Assembly (NCBI RefSeq): GCF_963664415.1
Contig: NZ_OY761442.1
Location: 496,001 to 560,000, forward strand
From: an uncultured Desulfobacter sp.
Lineage (GTDB): Bacteria > Desulfobacterota > Desulfobacteria > Desulfobacterales > Desulfobacteraceae
Direction of reading: 5' to 3'
Length of the DNA stretch: 64,000 nucleotides
A model generated the notes under the pieces. It had not been told where the DNA came from and searched no databases. It saw only the letters and a program-made list of their open reading frames with translations. Shown here one piece after another: positions 9,901 to 19,367 of this stretch. Position 1 is the first letter of the stretch, and the number at the start of each line of letters is the position of its first letter. The position numbers and the translations under genes were made by a program.

Positions 9901-11824
9901 CGGAACTTCTGTCAATTTCAGGTTCTTGCGTCGGACATTCCTGGAAGGTAACCAGATAAAGCGGAACCGGCATGCCTTTTTCTTTTACGGGACTGACTTC
10001 CAAGGAGACCGGATAAAATTTCTGGTCTCTTTTGACACGAACATCCGATACCGTTATGGTCTTATTTTGTTTTATGGCCTTATGAATGGCCGAACGTAGT
10101 TTCAGGCGTAATCCATCTTTAACCATTGCCGTTAAATCCATCACCGGCTCGCCCTGGGGAAGGTTGAGATACTGAGAGGTGGGCCCGTGCAGGTTGACGA
10201 TCTCATAATTGCTGTCTATCAGAACCGCGGCGGGAGCAAACCGCTGCAAAAGCCGGGACTGCATGAGTTTGGGAATACTTTGCCTGGGATAGTTTATCCG
10301 TGCGCCGGAAAATCCTCTATGATGCCTTTCGGCGTAACTCAGGATCGGAATTTGTGCCCGGTCGTTGCGCTGTCCGAGCCGGCGATAGAGCCTTTCTTCT
10401 TTGGAAATCGTTTCAAATAAATCATTCTGGAACCCAATGGTTTCGGAACTGCCGAGTATAAGGCAGCCGTTTTCCAGAAGTGAAAAATGAAACAGATCAA
10501 TAACTTTTTTCTGTACATCCGGGTTCAGATAGATAAGCAGATTCCGGCAACTGATTATGTTGAGCCCGGAAAAAGGCGGGTCACAGATTAAATTCTGTTC
10601 GGCAAAGACCACCGATTCTCGTATACGCCTTGAGATACGGTACGCTTCGTCGTCAAAACTGAAATATTTTTTGAGGAATTCATGAGGTACGTTTGCCGCA
10701 ATGGCTTCCGGGTAAACCCCTTTTCTGGCGATGGTGATGGCTTCCCCGTCAATGTCGGTTGCAAATATCTGGGCATTGAAGTGCCTGTTCAATTTCTCAA
10801 AGGCGTCATGAAACAGCAAAGCGATGGTATAGGCTTCCTCGCCGGTGGAACAAGCGGGAACCCAGATCCGCAGTGGGGCGTCCTGGGCCGTGCCTTTGAT
10901 CATGGGAGGAAGAACTTCGGTCCTGACTTTCTCCCAAACATCGGGCTCCCGGAAAAAGCCGGTCACACCGATCAGATAATCTTTTAAAAGGGCCTCTGCT
11001 TCGTCGTGATCTTCCTTCAGGATTGTTAAATACTCGCCCATCTCTTCGATCTGGCGCAGCCCCATCCTGCGTTCTGTCCTGCGGACCAGGGTATTGCGTT
11101 TATATTGCCTGAAATCGTGCTTAAACCGACTCTGAATCACAGACAGGACCTGGTCCAGTTGGAATTTATCCGGCGGCTTTGTCTCTTCGTGTATGTATGG
11201 ATGGGTGATAAATCGAACAATGGTCTGGGGCATCTTCTCTATGGGCAGCACAAAGTCCACCATTCCCGTATCAATTGCGCTCTGGGGCATCCCGTCGTGC
11301 TGGGCGGTCTCCGGAGACTGGGCGATGACAATTCCGCCGTACTCCTTGATCGCCTTGAGCCCCATGGTCCCGTCCCGCATGGTCCCGGACAGAATGATCC
11401 CGATGGCCCGTTCTTTCTGGACCAACGCCATGGATCTAAAAAAGATATCCACGGGCAGATTGATGCCGCAGTCTCTGACAATTTTGCTCGGAACCAGATC
11501 CCCGCCCTCAATGCGGAGATTTCGGTTGGGAGAAACAATATAGATGTGATTCGGTTTAATCTGCATCCTGTCTTGCACCTGGACGACCGGCATGTCAGTA
11601 TGACGGGCGATGATTTCGACCATCAGGCTCTTATGCCCCGGATCTAGATGGGGGACCAGGACAAAAGCCAGGCCTGTATCGGCCGGCATCTTGCCGAAAA
11701 AAGCCTTGAATGCTTCCAGGCCGCCAGCTGAGGCACCGATACCCACCACAGGGATTTTCTGGGATTGTTTTTCCTGGTTTGCGGATGTTGCACCGGAGGA
11801 CTTTTTAGGAACATTTTCAGGCAT
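6995..11824 (-). CDS. CheB-CheR-PAS hybrid histidine kinase with C-terminal receiver
   Basis: A 1609-residue signalling protein. About residues 24-210 form a CheB methylesterase domain with its catalytic Ser (GIGASAGG), His (VPHLDPGH) and Asp (SGTMRDGTMG). About 225-490 form a CheR methyltransferase (VPACSTGEEAY, ISCRNLLIYL). A long Glu/Asn-rich coiled coil spans about 655-750. Several PAS domains follow, then HisKA with GGIAHDFNNML and an HATPase domain with DTGCGM. The C-terminal receiver has its phospho-acceptor in MTDVIMPEMNG. AAGGAGA lies just upstream of the ATG. It has no membrane segment and is probably cytoplasmic. The group II intron sits immediately after its stop. Confidence 0.93.
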   Translation of the reverse strand: MPENVPKKSSGATSANQEKQSQKIPVVGIGASAGGLEAFKAFFGKMPADTGLAFVLVPHLDPGHKSLMVEIIARHTDMPVVQVQDRMQIKPNHIYIVSPNRNLRIEGGDLVPSKIVRDCGINLPVDIFFRSMALVQKERAIGIILSGTMRDGTMGLKAIKEYGGIVIAQSPETAQHDGMPQSAIDTGMVDFVLPIEKMPQTIVRFITHPYIHEETKPPDKFQLDQVLSVIQSRFKHDFRQYKRNTLVRRTERRMGLRQIEEMGEYLTILKEDHDEAEALLKDYLIGVTGFFREPDVWEKVRTEVLPPMIKGTAQDAPLRIWVPACSTGEEAYTIALLFHDAFEKLNRHFNAQIFATDIDGEAITIARKGVYPEAIAANVPHEFLKKYFSFDDEAYRISRRIRESVVFAEQNLICDPPFSGLNIISCRNLLIYLNPDVQKKVIDLFHFSLLENGCLILGSSETIGFQNDLFETISKEERLYRRLGQRNDRAQIPILSYAERHHRGFSGARINYPRQSIPKLMQSRLLQRFAPAAVLIDSNYEIVNLHGPTSQYLNLPQGEPVMDLTAMVKDGLRLKLRSAIHKAIKQNKTITVSDVRVKRDQKFYPVSLEVSPVKEKGMPVPLYLVTFQECPTQEPEIDRSSESDMAEESIVKHLEAELTETREDLQNTIEELETSNEELKASNEEMMSMNEELQSSNEELETSKEELQSMNEELNTVNTELREKVRELERTNNDMVNLMNSTQVATLFLDVNLSIRRFTPAAKNLFNLIPSDVGRPIAHLSMRFSDDDLNQDVKEVLDTLIPRKKEVKTDEGTWYARNILPFRTQDNRVDGLVLTFNDVTNLKTKEDLILKSEQQLKEKSQLLSAVLDHTYMMAVYLDPQFNFIWVNQAYARTCGQAPGFFPGKNHFDLYPHAENQEIFQRVADTGEPFSVEAKAFEFPDQPERGTTYWDWSLVPTKDADGSVTGLVFTLIEITDRKRAELALEKERELFKAIVDRIPVMLTRYDDDTNMIFLNAEFERVVGWKTGEVQDIDMMEKVYPDPEYRQKANAYMQKTSSEWRSFRLQSKSGDFVDSEWSNIRLEDGTRVGIGIDITERLRVEKDLCESESQFRQFFENLTIGVAVFEAVDNGENFIFYDMNPAGQKLSKVSIDDIRGKTLTEIFPTVSSMGLDKALYETWKTGKPSHIPFEKYEDERITQWVENRIFRLPSGNVVAVYDDRTEMKKLEEKLLRAQRLESIGRLAGGIAHDFNNMLTIILGNAELLHEDVPANDSILSSLQEIQKAAERSRDLTKQLLAFARKQPIAPKSCDLNLTIEDMLGMLERLIGEDLELIWRPKKELWPVKIDSSQIDQILTNLCVNARDAIDGIGKITIETDNVMFDEQTCRIHEECLPGEFVMVSVSDTGCGMAEEVIENLFDPFFTTKAFGQGTGLGLSTVYGIVKQNNGFIDVSSKLKSGTTFKLYFPKKAIESKQENATPDEQAATGGTETILLVEDEEAILQMAKKMLERLGYTVMAASGPLEAVRIAESYSDDIQLLMTDVIMPEMNGKDLAEKLLGRYPNMKCLFMSGYTDDVIADHGILAEKTAFINKPFSSTELARTVSQIFSRTDLG

Positions 11825-12207
11825 ATCATCTCTCCTTGGAAACTATGGGGGAGGCTACCTGGCAGCATCAATACATGGAAATACGCCGGGCCACTTTCCC
11901 CATAAATAAGGTTCTTTATTTTGTCACAATTTAAACCTGTTTATATGAAAGAACTCATAAGGTTACTAATCTTCTTTCATATTTTGTTGTGGGTCAAGCC
12001 TGGGTGGGTCGGCCCATGGCCGTTAGTTTTTTTAATCAAAAGGATATCAAATTGGACGTTTCGTTAAAAGAAATTTCAAGGTTTAATGCCCTGCGGTATA
12101 ATTCCTGCGATGGATAGCGGTCATAGCTTGATTTATTGTATCAATACCCAGACTCGGCATACAACAAAAAAATGAAAAGCATTATCCTGTGTTTTGAAAT
12201 TCAACCA
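11825..12207. other. Intergenic region upstream of the hybrid kinase gene
   Basis: No gene is recognised. A perfect 11-bp inverted repeat (ATATGAAAGAA at 11943-11953, complement at 11972-11982, 18-nt spacer) lies about 120 bp upstream of the kinase start and could be a regulator site. A GGCCCATGGCC near-palindrome followed by a T-run near 12015-12036 resembles a weak terminator. Confidence 0.4.
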
Positions 12208-12294
12208 CTATGGGCTGGAAGCCCATAGAATGCTATGGAGACTGAAAGTCTCCTTCTCAGCTAAAGCTGACTGAAAGGGACAAGCTAAAGCTTG
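12208..12294. repeat. String of four consecutive perfect hairpins
   Basis: Four hairpins follow each other. The stem arms are 12208-12215/12221-12228, 12237-12243/12247-12253, 12257-12262/12265-12270 and 12281-12286/12289-12294. The last two share the same AGCTAAAGCT core with a two-base AA loop. The arrangement resembles REP/BIME-type structures or the structured ends of IS200/IS605 elements. A decayed IS200-type transposase lies directly beside it. Confidence 0.6.
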
Positions 12295-12314
12295 TGTGTT
12301 ACGATTGAAAATCA

Positions 12315-12553
12315 TTCGACCACAAAATTATCATTTTGATGATTCGGGTGATCTTCATGATGCTTCAAGTATTCCTGAATCATGTCATCTGTCATCTGTC
12401 ACATGACCAAAACTGAATGCGGCATAACCAATTCCCCAAAAATGTTTACCCCAGTCGTTTCCCAAGTTTAGGAAATTCTTCCTGAATTTTTCGGGAGCTT
12501 TTCCCTGTCATGAAACGGACCATATCACTTACCGAAACTTTGGTAGGATTAGG
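12315..12553 (-). pseudogene. IS200/IS605-type (REP-associated tyrosine) transposase remnant
   Basis: The minus strand encodes SVSDMVRFMTGKSSRKIQEE and then, after a frameshift, KHFWGIGYAAFSFGHVTDD. After another shift at a tandem TGTCATC repeat it reads MIQEYLKHH. These are the C-terminal blocks of Y1 transposases. The N-terminal HUH half is missing, as are most of the frame and the start. The hairpin string next to it fits this family's structured ends. Confidence 0.7.
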
Positions 12554-12758
12554 ATGACATCTCCTTTTGAATAACAGCAGGAATGTCACCATCTGTCTCG
12601 GCCTTTTTCCTCATTTTCCTGGATTTGTTCGAATAATAACCGTAGTACCGGACTGTCTGCTCATATCGACCGGGAATATGTGTCACCAGCCTGGCCAGCC
12701 AGTCCAGAGCGTTAAAATTTTTCTGATCTTCCGTAAGCGGTGTATTAACCGCACCTTT

Positions 12759-14351
12759 TTAAGCCTGGCGGAGTGTTGTATAGTTGGATTCCAGCAAATG
12801 TTTATCCACGTTTTGTGGCATCAAGGCTTTAAATTCATCTTCTGTCATGGCTTCCGGTAAATTCTCAAAGAGAAACCTGAGGTACCAGTAAGGTTCAAGT
12901 CCATTGGCCTTGGCTGTTTCGATCAGGCTGTAAATGCAGGCACTGGCAACGGCGCCCGCAGGTGTACACGAAAACAACCAATTTTTTCTACCCACCACAA
13001 AGGGCCTTATGGCATTTTCGACTACATTATTATCCGGCATTACCAGACCACTTGCCGTATACAGGACCAACCGATGCCATTGATTAAGGGTGTAGTTAAT
13101 GGCCTTACCAAGAAGACTTTTGGGCGGCACCCTCTCAACTTGAGCATCCAACCATTTTTTAAATTCATCAAGGATGGGCAAGGATTGCTCCTGCCTTTTC
13201 CGGTAAAGTCCCTCAGCAGACAAGCCAAGTTCGTTGGCCTCTTTCTCTATTTTGTATAATTTGCGGATGTACTTCAGGGCTTTGCCAGCGGTTCCCGTTG
13301 GGTTACCAGTTTTATTTCCTGCAGCTTTGACCACAGCCATGAACTTTCGACGTGCGTGTGCCCAGCACGCAATATGAATGATTTCCACAATATGATCAAG
13401 AAAGTCATAGCCGGCATAGCCATCCGTCTGGACAATACCTTGATAACCGTTCAAAAAATTCCGGGCAACATCCCCGGATCGAGTTGCGTGATACTGGAAC
13501 AGAATAATGGGATTGTCCGGTGTCCCTCCTTTGAACACCCACATATAACATTTTGACCGTTTCGGTTCTTTGAGAACTTGGACTGTTGTTTCATCAATAT
13601 TTATCACTGGGCCTTTAAGAATTTCACCCTTCATATATTCCAGCAGGATCTCACAGGCCTGGGCCACTTTCATAGCCCAATTGCACATATTGGATCTGTG
13701 AATGTCTACTCCAATTCGGTGAAACTGTTTTTCCTGTCGGTAGAAGGGTAAAGCATCTGCAAATTTGGCTGTCAGGATATGGGCCAAAAGTCCTGGGGTT
13801 GCAATGCTCTTGGGAATCATTTGTTCCGGCATTCTGGCGATGGACACTGTTGGTCCATCATCGTCAACACCTTCGCAGTTTTTACAGGCGTATTTATAGC
13901 GGATGTTTCTGATTACTCTCATTTGTGCCGGAATAATTTCAAGCTGTTCAGATTCTTCTTTGCCGCAACGGGATTTCATGCAGCCACAGGCACATATTTT
14001 TTCTTCCTCGGTCAGATCGTGGATCACTTCAACCCGTGGAAGATTTTCAGGCAAAGGCCTACGCCCTGGCTTCTTTCGATTATGGGCAGGCACGCTGATT
14101 TCTTCGGGTTCGTCCAATATGGGAGTATCCGGCTTAAAAGTATCGAAAAGGGATAGTTGCCCGTCATCCTTATGGATTTTTTCTGTCTTTTTACCAAAAA
14201 GTTGGTCCCGAAGGCTTTTAATCTGTTCGTTGAGAATTTTGATTTCGGCTTTATAATTGTGCTCTCTATCTGAAAAATCACTGACAAAAGAAACCATCAT
14301 TTCTTTTAATTTCTCAACGTCATTTATGTTCGCAAAAGCCTCTTTGTTCAT
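12759..14351 (-). CDS. tnpC: IS66 transposase TnpC
   Basis: A 530-residue DDE transposase. It has an N-terminal coiled coil (KIHKDDGQLSLF region) and a zinc-ribbon-like Cys cluster (CACGCMKSRCG). The catalytic core has VINIDETTVQV, QTDGYAGYD and the terminal DNNVVENAIRPFVVGRKNW block typical of IS66. The length is normal for the family. It catalyses element mobility and lies downstream of tnpA and tnpB. Confidence 0.94.
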   Translation of the reverse strand: MNKEAFANINDVEKLKEMMVSFVSDFSDREHNYKAEIKILNEQIKSLRDQLFGKKTEKIHKDDGQLSLFDTFKPDTPILDEPEEISVPAHNRKKPGRRPLPENLPRVEVIHDLTEEEKICACGCMKSRCGKEESEQLEIIPAQMRVIRNIRYKYACKNCEGVDDDGPTVSIARMPEQMIPKSIATPGLLAHILTAKFADALPFYRQEKQFHRIGVDIHRSNMCNWAMKVAQACEILLEYMKGEILKGPVINIDETTVQVLKEPKRSKCYMWVFKGGTPDNPIILFQYHATRSGDVARNFLNGYQGIVQTDGYAGYDFLDHIVEIIHIACWAHARRKFMAVVKAAGNKTGNPTGTAGKALKYIRKLYKIEKEANELGLSAEGLYRKRQEQSLPILDEFKKWLDAQVERVPPKSLLGKAINYTLNQWHRLVLYTASGLVMPDNNVVENAIRPFVVGRKNWLFSCTPAGAVASACIYSLIETAKANGLEPYWYLRFLFENLPEAMTEDEFKALMPQNVDKHLLESNYTTLRQA

Positions 14352-14396
14352 GCGTTGTATATACCATAACCACGCGGTTTTTACCAGTTTTTATGA

Positions 14397-14756
14397 TCAA
14401 AAAACAGCCGAATATTTTAATGATTTATGCGCTTTTTCCTGACGAATGGAAAGTCCGTCAATCAGCCAGGAAAGCTCTTTTGCTCCGATGGTCAAAATCT
14501 CCTCTTTTGACTTGGGCCATTGAAAATAATCCTTTTCCAAGCGCTTGTGCCAAAGACAGAATCCATTGCGATCCCAATACAGGATTTTCAATATATTCCG
14601 TTTCCGATTACAGAATACAAACATGTGTCCTGAAAATGGATCCAAATTTAACTTTTCGCTCACAAGTATGGATAGTCCATCAATGGCCTTGCGCATATCA
14701 GTGCTTCCAAGTGCTATATGAATTTTTAAATTCTGGGTGGGAGAAAACATCAGCAC
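14397..14756 (-). CDS. tnpB: IS66 accessory protein TnpB
   Basis: A 119-residue IS66 Orf2 protein. It carries the family signature IHIALGSTDMRKAIDGL near the N-terminus and MFVFCNRKRNILKILYWDRNG in its core. TnpB is needed together with TnpA and TnpC in three-gene IS66 elements, though its molecular role is unknown. It overlaps the end of tnpA by 7 nt, suggesting translational coupling. Confidence 0.93.
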   Translation of the reverse strand: MLMFSPTQNLKIHIALGSTDMRKAIDGLSILVSEKLNLDPFSGHMFVFCNRKRNILKILYWDRNGFCLWHKRLEKDYFQWPKSKEEILTIGAKELSWLIDGLSIRQEKAHKSLKYSAVF

Positions 14757-15082
14757 CGCCTTAATACTTGAAGCACCTGGGCCAGGGTTGTTTGGGAAAA
14801 TCCATCCGGTATTTCGATCTGGAATCCGTTATCTGTATTCAACGTTAAGCCTTTTTGTCCAGAAAGACTTAGCGCCTGGTTAATCTGCGTTGAAGGGACC
14901 TGAACGAATTCTGGGACAAGTGCCTGGCTTTTGAATTTCATTTTCCAGTATGTAAATTGATTGGGTCTTAAATCATTTTGCCTGCAATATGCATTTTGGG
15001 ACATACCCGATTCAGACCATTGTTTAATGTGGTACTTCCAGAACTGGGTTAGTTTTTGGTTTTTCTTCTCTGTTTCTGACAT
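14750..15082 (-). CDS. tnpA: IS66 accessory protein TnpA
   Basis: A 110-residue IS66 Orf1 protein with an N-terminal helix-turn-helix segment (WSESGMSQNAYCRQNDL, then FTYWKMKFK). It is presumably the DNA-binding partner of the transposition complex. It is the first gene of the tnpABC operon inside the element. The length is typical. Confidence 0.9.
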   Translation of the reverse strand: MSETEKKNQKLTQFWKYHIKQWSESGMSQNAYCRQNDLRPNQFTYWKMKFKSQALVPEFVQVPSTQINQALSLSGQKGLTLNTDNGFQIEIPDGFSQTTLAQVLQVLRRC

Positions 15083-15460
15083 ATGATGGGCCCCCGTTAA
15101 TTAAAAGTTGGCTCATCTTCTCATGTCATTCTAATGATTTGTAGATGGGGTTCTTTAAACGCTTACGATCTTCCGGTCTTTCGATGTATATCAGCACCTC
15201 ATACTGAAAGATTTCTTCAAGATTTTCCAACAGGTACGGTCGACTTCAAATATGTCTTGATAACCTTCCAGGCGCAAATGGACAGTTTTGCCAGCAGTTT
15301 TCTGTCAAAGAGCAAATAAATTCACAACCGTTTGGGAATGCTGAATACCCACTGCCGATGGGGTACATCCTTCAATACGTTGGTAAGCAGCCATTTCCCG
15401 TATTCAATCACTCTTTTCTGATGGCAGGAAGGGCAAAAAATTACTGCAAGGGCCCCCTTG

Positions 15461-15588
15461 ATGGATGAGTAAAAATTTTTCGCCTACTGCGTTATGGCGC
15501 CTCACCAGACACTCCGGCATACTGAATGCCGGCCTTCCGCACCCGGCCGGATACCATGTCTTGTAGACGAAGATTTTTACTCAGCCAT
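15461..15588. repeat. MITE-like 128-bp element with about 26-bp inverted ends
   Basis: The left end (15461-15487) and right end (15563-15588) are imperfect reverse complements sharing GAGTAAAAAT-type cores. An internal perfect hairpin (CCGGCAT/ATGCCGG, 15514-15532) lies between them. There is no coding capacity. The element truncates the IS91 remnant. Its family is unknown. Confidence 0.55.
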
Positions 15589-17486
15589 CGGTTGGCCTTT
15601 TTACAGGTTTCATGAACAAATTTTGGAGTATTCCAGTGTCAACGTAAAGCCGACCCTATTTGCGGGACTTATCTATTTATCTTTTGCCCTAGCAGCCATG
15701 ATCGGTTGAAACGGGCCGTATTTATGTTGTTCCTGGGAAAACCCATCCGGATACGGTGGATAGGGACAATCCACAGGTTTTTTACTCAGGTCGGGATAGT
15801 CTTTTTCCAGGTTCGCCATCTGGGGACGGGGCATTGAATTAACGTATGCCGCAACATCATAAGCGTCCTCACTGGAGAGCACCGTATGATTCCATTCCGT
15901 ACCCAGCGGCATATTAGATTGCAGGAAAGGCGCAAGTGTCAAAAGGCGGTTGGCCCCGGCACCATTGTTGTAACTCATCCCATCACCCCATACAGCGGGT
16001 GTAATATAGGATCCGGCATCTGTTCCAGAGCTGTCGGTCGCCACAAAACCGGCGCCGTTGCTGCCATGGCATGACTGACAAAACACTTCATAACGCATGG
16101 CCCCTGTCTCCCGATCGGCCATACGGGCAGGGGGACTGAACGGTGAGTTTCCCAACACCGCTTTTTCCTTGGGCGTACTGGCAGAAAGCCAGTCCAGATA
16201 AGCAATGATGGCGTTCATCTCCCGGCTCTCCTCAGGCAATGGATTTCCGTTCATGCTGCGCTGAAAGCAACCATTAACCCGCTTTTTTAGTCCCTGCACT
16301 TTGTCCTCCCGGCCGCGGTACTTTGGATAGGCCTTGGACACGCCGACCCATGACAAACCGTAGGTTTTGGCGCCTTCTTCCTGATGGCAATTTGTGCAAG
16401 ACAGGTTGTTACCAACGTAATACTTGCCGGTATCACCTGTATTGCGGCCGAGCATACGAAAGGTGTCGGTCACCAGGGCATAGCCATATTTTACCAGTTC
16501 TCCCTGTTCATCATCGGCAATGGCCGTCAGATCCGGCGCAGCCGGTCCTTTGATCGTTTCGGCGGCTTTGGGCAGGTCGGCCCGGGTGATTGTTTCATCG
16601 GCCAGTGTGGTCAAAAAACGAATCAAACGATCGTTTTCCTTTTTGGTAAGTTGCCGGTTCAATTGAAGGTTACCCATCAAATCCACCGCCTCGGCAATGG
16701 TCTCAACCCCTCCATCATGAAAGTAAGGCGCGGTAAGCGTGGTATTTCTGAGCATAGGCACCTTAAATACATAAAGATCGTTTTCAATTTTGGTCACATC
16801 GTAGCGGCCTTTGTCCGCATCATTCGGATATTTATCGAAAATACCAACTTTCTGGAACATGGCACCACCGATTACCGGGCCGCTATGGCACTGAATGCAG
16901 CCCACATCCATGAATATCCGCATACCTTCTTTCTCCCGCTGAGTCAGCGCATCCGCTTCCCCCGCAATAAACCGGTCGACTCGGCCGCGAGAAATCAGCG
17001 TCCGCTCGAAGGCGGCGACGGCTTCACTGAAATTGTCGTAGGTCAACGGATCTTCCTGGCCGGGAAACGCAATGCCGAATTCGTTCAAGTACCCGGCCGC
17101 TTTCAAACGTTTGACAACCTTCTCCGGGGTCGGCATTCCCATTTCAACGGGATTGAGTACCGGACCTTTGGCTTGATCGGCCAGATCCGGTGACCGGCCA
17201 TCCCAAAATTGGGCAATCTGAAATCCGGCATTCAATGTCGACGGATCGTTCCGCGTCCCGTTTTTTCCCAACGCGCCCAAACCGGTCTTTCGGTTATCGG
17301 CCCCGGCGCCCTTATTATTAATGGGATGGCAATCGTTACAGGACTGGGTCCTGTTTATGGAGATGGCCTCCTCAAAATAGAGTTTTTCCCCCAACGCCAC
17401 CTTTGCCGGGGTATCGTTTATACTGCCGGGCATCTTTTCGGGTAATTCACCGATAAGATATCTTGCCTGCATGAGCAATATACCAT

Positions 17487-19367
17487 CCTGAAAATCGTAT
17501 AAAGCGTACACTTTAAACCCTAAAACCGATCGATAAGCACGGATTTAATTGAAAAACCGTGCTTTTTTCTTGCCTTTTTATAATGCACGTATTATACTAT
17601 ACATACACTTTAAAAGGGAATTTATCCATGTCTAAACCAATAACAGGGAAAAATCACGTTGGAGAGCGGCGTGAAAAGCGTCCGAATGGTGACATTTACG
17701 TCTATGAACGGATAACGGCCTACAACGAAAAGACCAGGAAGACATATACGGTCAGTCAAAAACTTAAAGGCAAAATCAAGTCGGGAACCCAAAAAATTGT
17801 GCCGACTCGTCCGAAAAAACGCAAAGGAGAAGGAAGCATTCCCGGTGCAACACGGCAGCATACCGGACTCACGGACATCTTAGAATGGGTTGGAAAGGCG
17901 TCTGGTATTGATGATGATGTATATGCTTCATTCAGTGAGGGCGATGCCGCAAAAATATTGTCTATCGCACGTTACTGGATCGGATCCGGCGGTAATACGC
18001 TGCCACGCCTTGAAAGTTGGCAAGTGATGCACCCACTTCCATATCATGAAGGAATCACGGAAGACGTGTATGGCAATCTGTTTAAAAATGTTGGACGAAA
18101 TGAAGAAGGCGTTCAACGCTATTTTTCAGCTCGAGCTGAACACCTGGGGAAATCTCCTGTGGTAGCGTTTGATTCGACCACAATCTCGACCTATTCTGAA
18201 AATCAGTCGGAGGCAAGACAAGGGTTCAACAAAGCTCAAGACGGACTCAACACGATCAAGCTTTTAACCCTATATTCCGTGAAGTCTGGCGAACCAATAG
18301 CCTTCTCCAAACAACCAGGCAATGTTCCGGATGTTATCTCTATTGAAAACACTCTGACACAGCTTAAATGCCTCCATCTTGAAAAACCTCTGGTTGTTAC
18401 TGATAACGGCTACTATAGCCAGAAAAACATGATGGAATTTTCCTTGCGCAATGTGAAATTTTTGACCCTGGTTGACCCCAACATTACCTGGATCCGTGAG
18501 ACAGTTGATGCACTTCGCCCAAGTATAGCGAGTATGTCCAGCACCTGCCCGTTTGATCCGTCAATTTGTGGCGCAACTTCGTGCTTAACACACCAGTTCA
18601 GTAAAGTTCGCCAGCGGTCACGCAACGGCACAGCTGCCGGTGAAAAAGAGACATTCTCGCGCCGCCTGTATGTCCACATTTATTATTCCCCCGACAATGA
18701 AGCCAAGAAAGAACTCGCCTTTCGCAAGGATTTGCTTGACCTAAAGATGCTGGTGGAAGAGAACACAACAGAATTTACGGAATCAGCGCAAAGAAAAATA
18801 GACAAGTACCTGACAAGCTCCAGAAAGGGGCGTGGGGGACAGTTGAAGGTTGGGTTCAACGATGAGGCCATTGCCGAAGCAAAAAAATACTTTGGCTATT
18901 TCGCCCTTGTCAGCAATCAGGCTATGGACACATTTACAGCGCTTGAAAACTACCGGCTGCGTGAAAAAATTGAAGAACTTTTTGCCGTGCAAAAGGGGAG
19001 ACTCGACGGCGCTCGGCCGCGCACATGGTATCCTGACAATTTGCGTGGGAGACAATTTACACAATTTGTCTCTCTGGGTTATCATTGTTTTTTGACAAAA
19101 AAAATAAAGGAAATACAATCCAGGCTGAGGGAAAAAGAATCCGGGAAAACCCAATCACTTATCAAGCTCGAAAAAAAGCTGGAAAACTGGATTGCACAAC
19201 GTTCGCTTTCTCAGATTTTGGATTGGTTTGACTGTATCGAAACCACAAAGGTACAGACTGCCATGGGAAATTATCGATGGTCCACCGAATCAGTCGCCAG
19301 AGATAGGCTGTTTTTGAAGTATCTGGGGGTACGCCCCGAATAGTGTACGCTTTATACGACTTTCAGG
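17487..19367 (+). mobile_element. IS4/IS1634-type element, copy 1
   Basis: The 1881-bp element has 25-bp inverted repeats differing at one base and beginning CCTGAAAATCGTATAAAGCG. The 7-bp sequence ATACCAT flanks both ends (17480-17486 and 19368-19374). A second copy of the same length lies at 40842-42722. It splits the tetrahaem lipoprotein gene. Confidence 0.95.
17628..19343 (+). CDS. IS4/IS1634-type transposase, copy 1
   Basis: A DDE transposase of 571 residues from the ATG before SKPITGKN. An upstream in-frame ATG at 17559 is possible but less likely. The catalytic region has VVAFDSTTIS, VVTDNGYYS and the IS4 signature Y-x2-R-x3-E-x6-K in YRLREKIEELFAVQK. The protein sequence equals that of the 40983-42698 copy, so this is a recently active element. 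Confidence 0.93.
   Translation: MSKPITGKNHVGERREKRPNGDIYVYERITAYNEKTRKTYTVSQKLKGKIKSGTQKIVPTRPKKRKGEGSIPGATRQHTGLTDILEWVGKASGIDDDVYASFSEGDAAKILSIARYWIGSGGNTLPRLESWQVMHPLPYHEGITEDVYGNLFKNVGRNEEGVQRYFSARAEHLGKSPVVAFDSTTISTYSENQSEARQGFNKAQDGLNTIKLLTLYSVKSGEPIAFSKQPGNVPDVISIENTLTQLKCLHLEKPLVVTDNGYYSQKNMMEFSLRNVKFLTLVDPNITWIRETVDALRPSIASMSSTCPFDPSICGATSCLTHQFSKVRQRSRNGTAAGEKETFSRRLYVHIYYSPDNEAKKELAFRKDLLDLKMLVEENTTEFTESAQRKIDKYLTSSRKGRGGQLKVGFNDEAIAEAKKYFGYFALVSNQAMDTFTALENYRLREKIEELFAVQKGRLDGARPRTWYPDNLRGRQFTQFVSLGYHCFLTKKIKEIQSRLREKESGKTQSLIKLEKKLENWIAQRSLSQILDWFDCIETTKVQTAMGNYRWSTESVARDRLFLKYLGVRPE

Larger units (their letters stand above)
12733..15166 (-). mobile_element. Complete IS66-family element with 8-bp target duplication
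   Basis: The ends start GTAAGCG on both sides (12733 inward; complement ending 15166). The 8-bp sequence GATCTTCC flanks both ends, at 12725-12732 and 15167-15174, matching the IS66 rule. It carries the three standard genes tnpA, tnpB and tnpC, all apparently intact. It is inserted in an IS91-type transposase remnant. Confidence 0.93.
12554..15460 (-). pseudogene. IS91-family transposase remnant, split by IS66
   Basis: After IS66 is removed, the minus strand reads a zinc-knuckle start (FCPSCHQKRVIEYGKWL) and FSIPKRL. It then meets an in-frame stop, followed by DRKLLAKLSICAW. Beyond the IS66 site it continues IERPEDQKNFNALDWLARL and YYGYYSNKSR. These are blocks of IS91-type rolling-circle transposases. 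The 5' part is cut off near 15460 where a MITE-like repeat begins, and the 3' end abuts the IS200-type remnant. The gene was already decayed and is not functional. Confidence 0.72.

Noticed and set aside
12208..12294. Possible CRISPR array
   Set aside because: The hairpins differ in length and sequence and there are no spacers of constant size. No cas gene is present.
16384..17193. 269-codon plus-strand frame
   Set aside because: It is the antisense shadow of the cytochrome gene, whose four CxxCH motifs and family match are on the minus strand.
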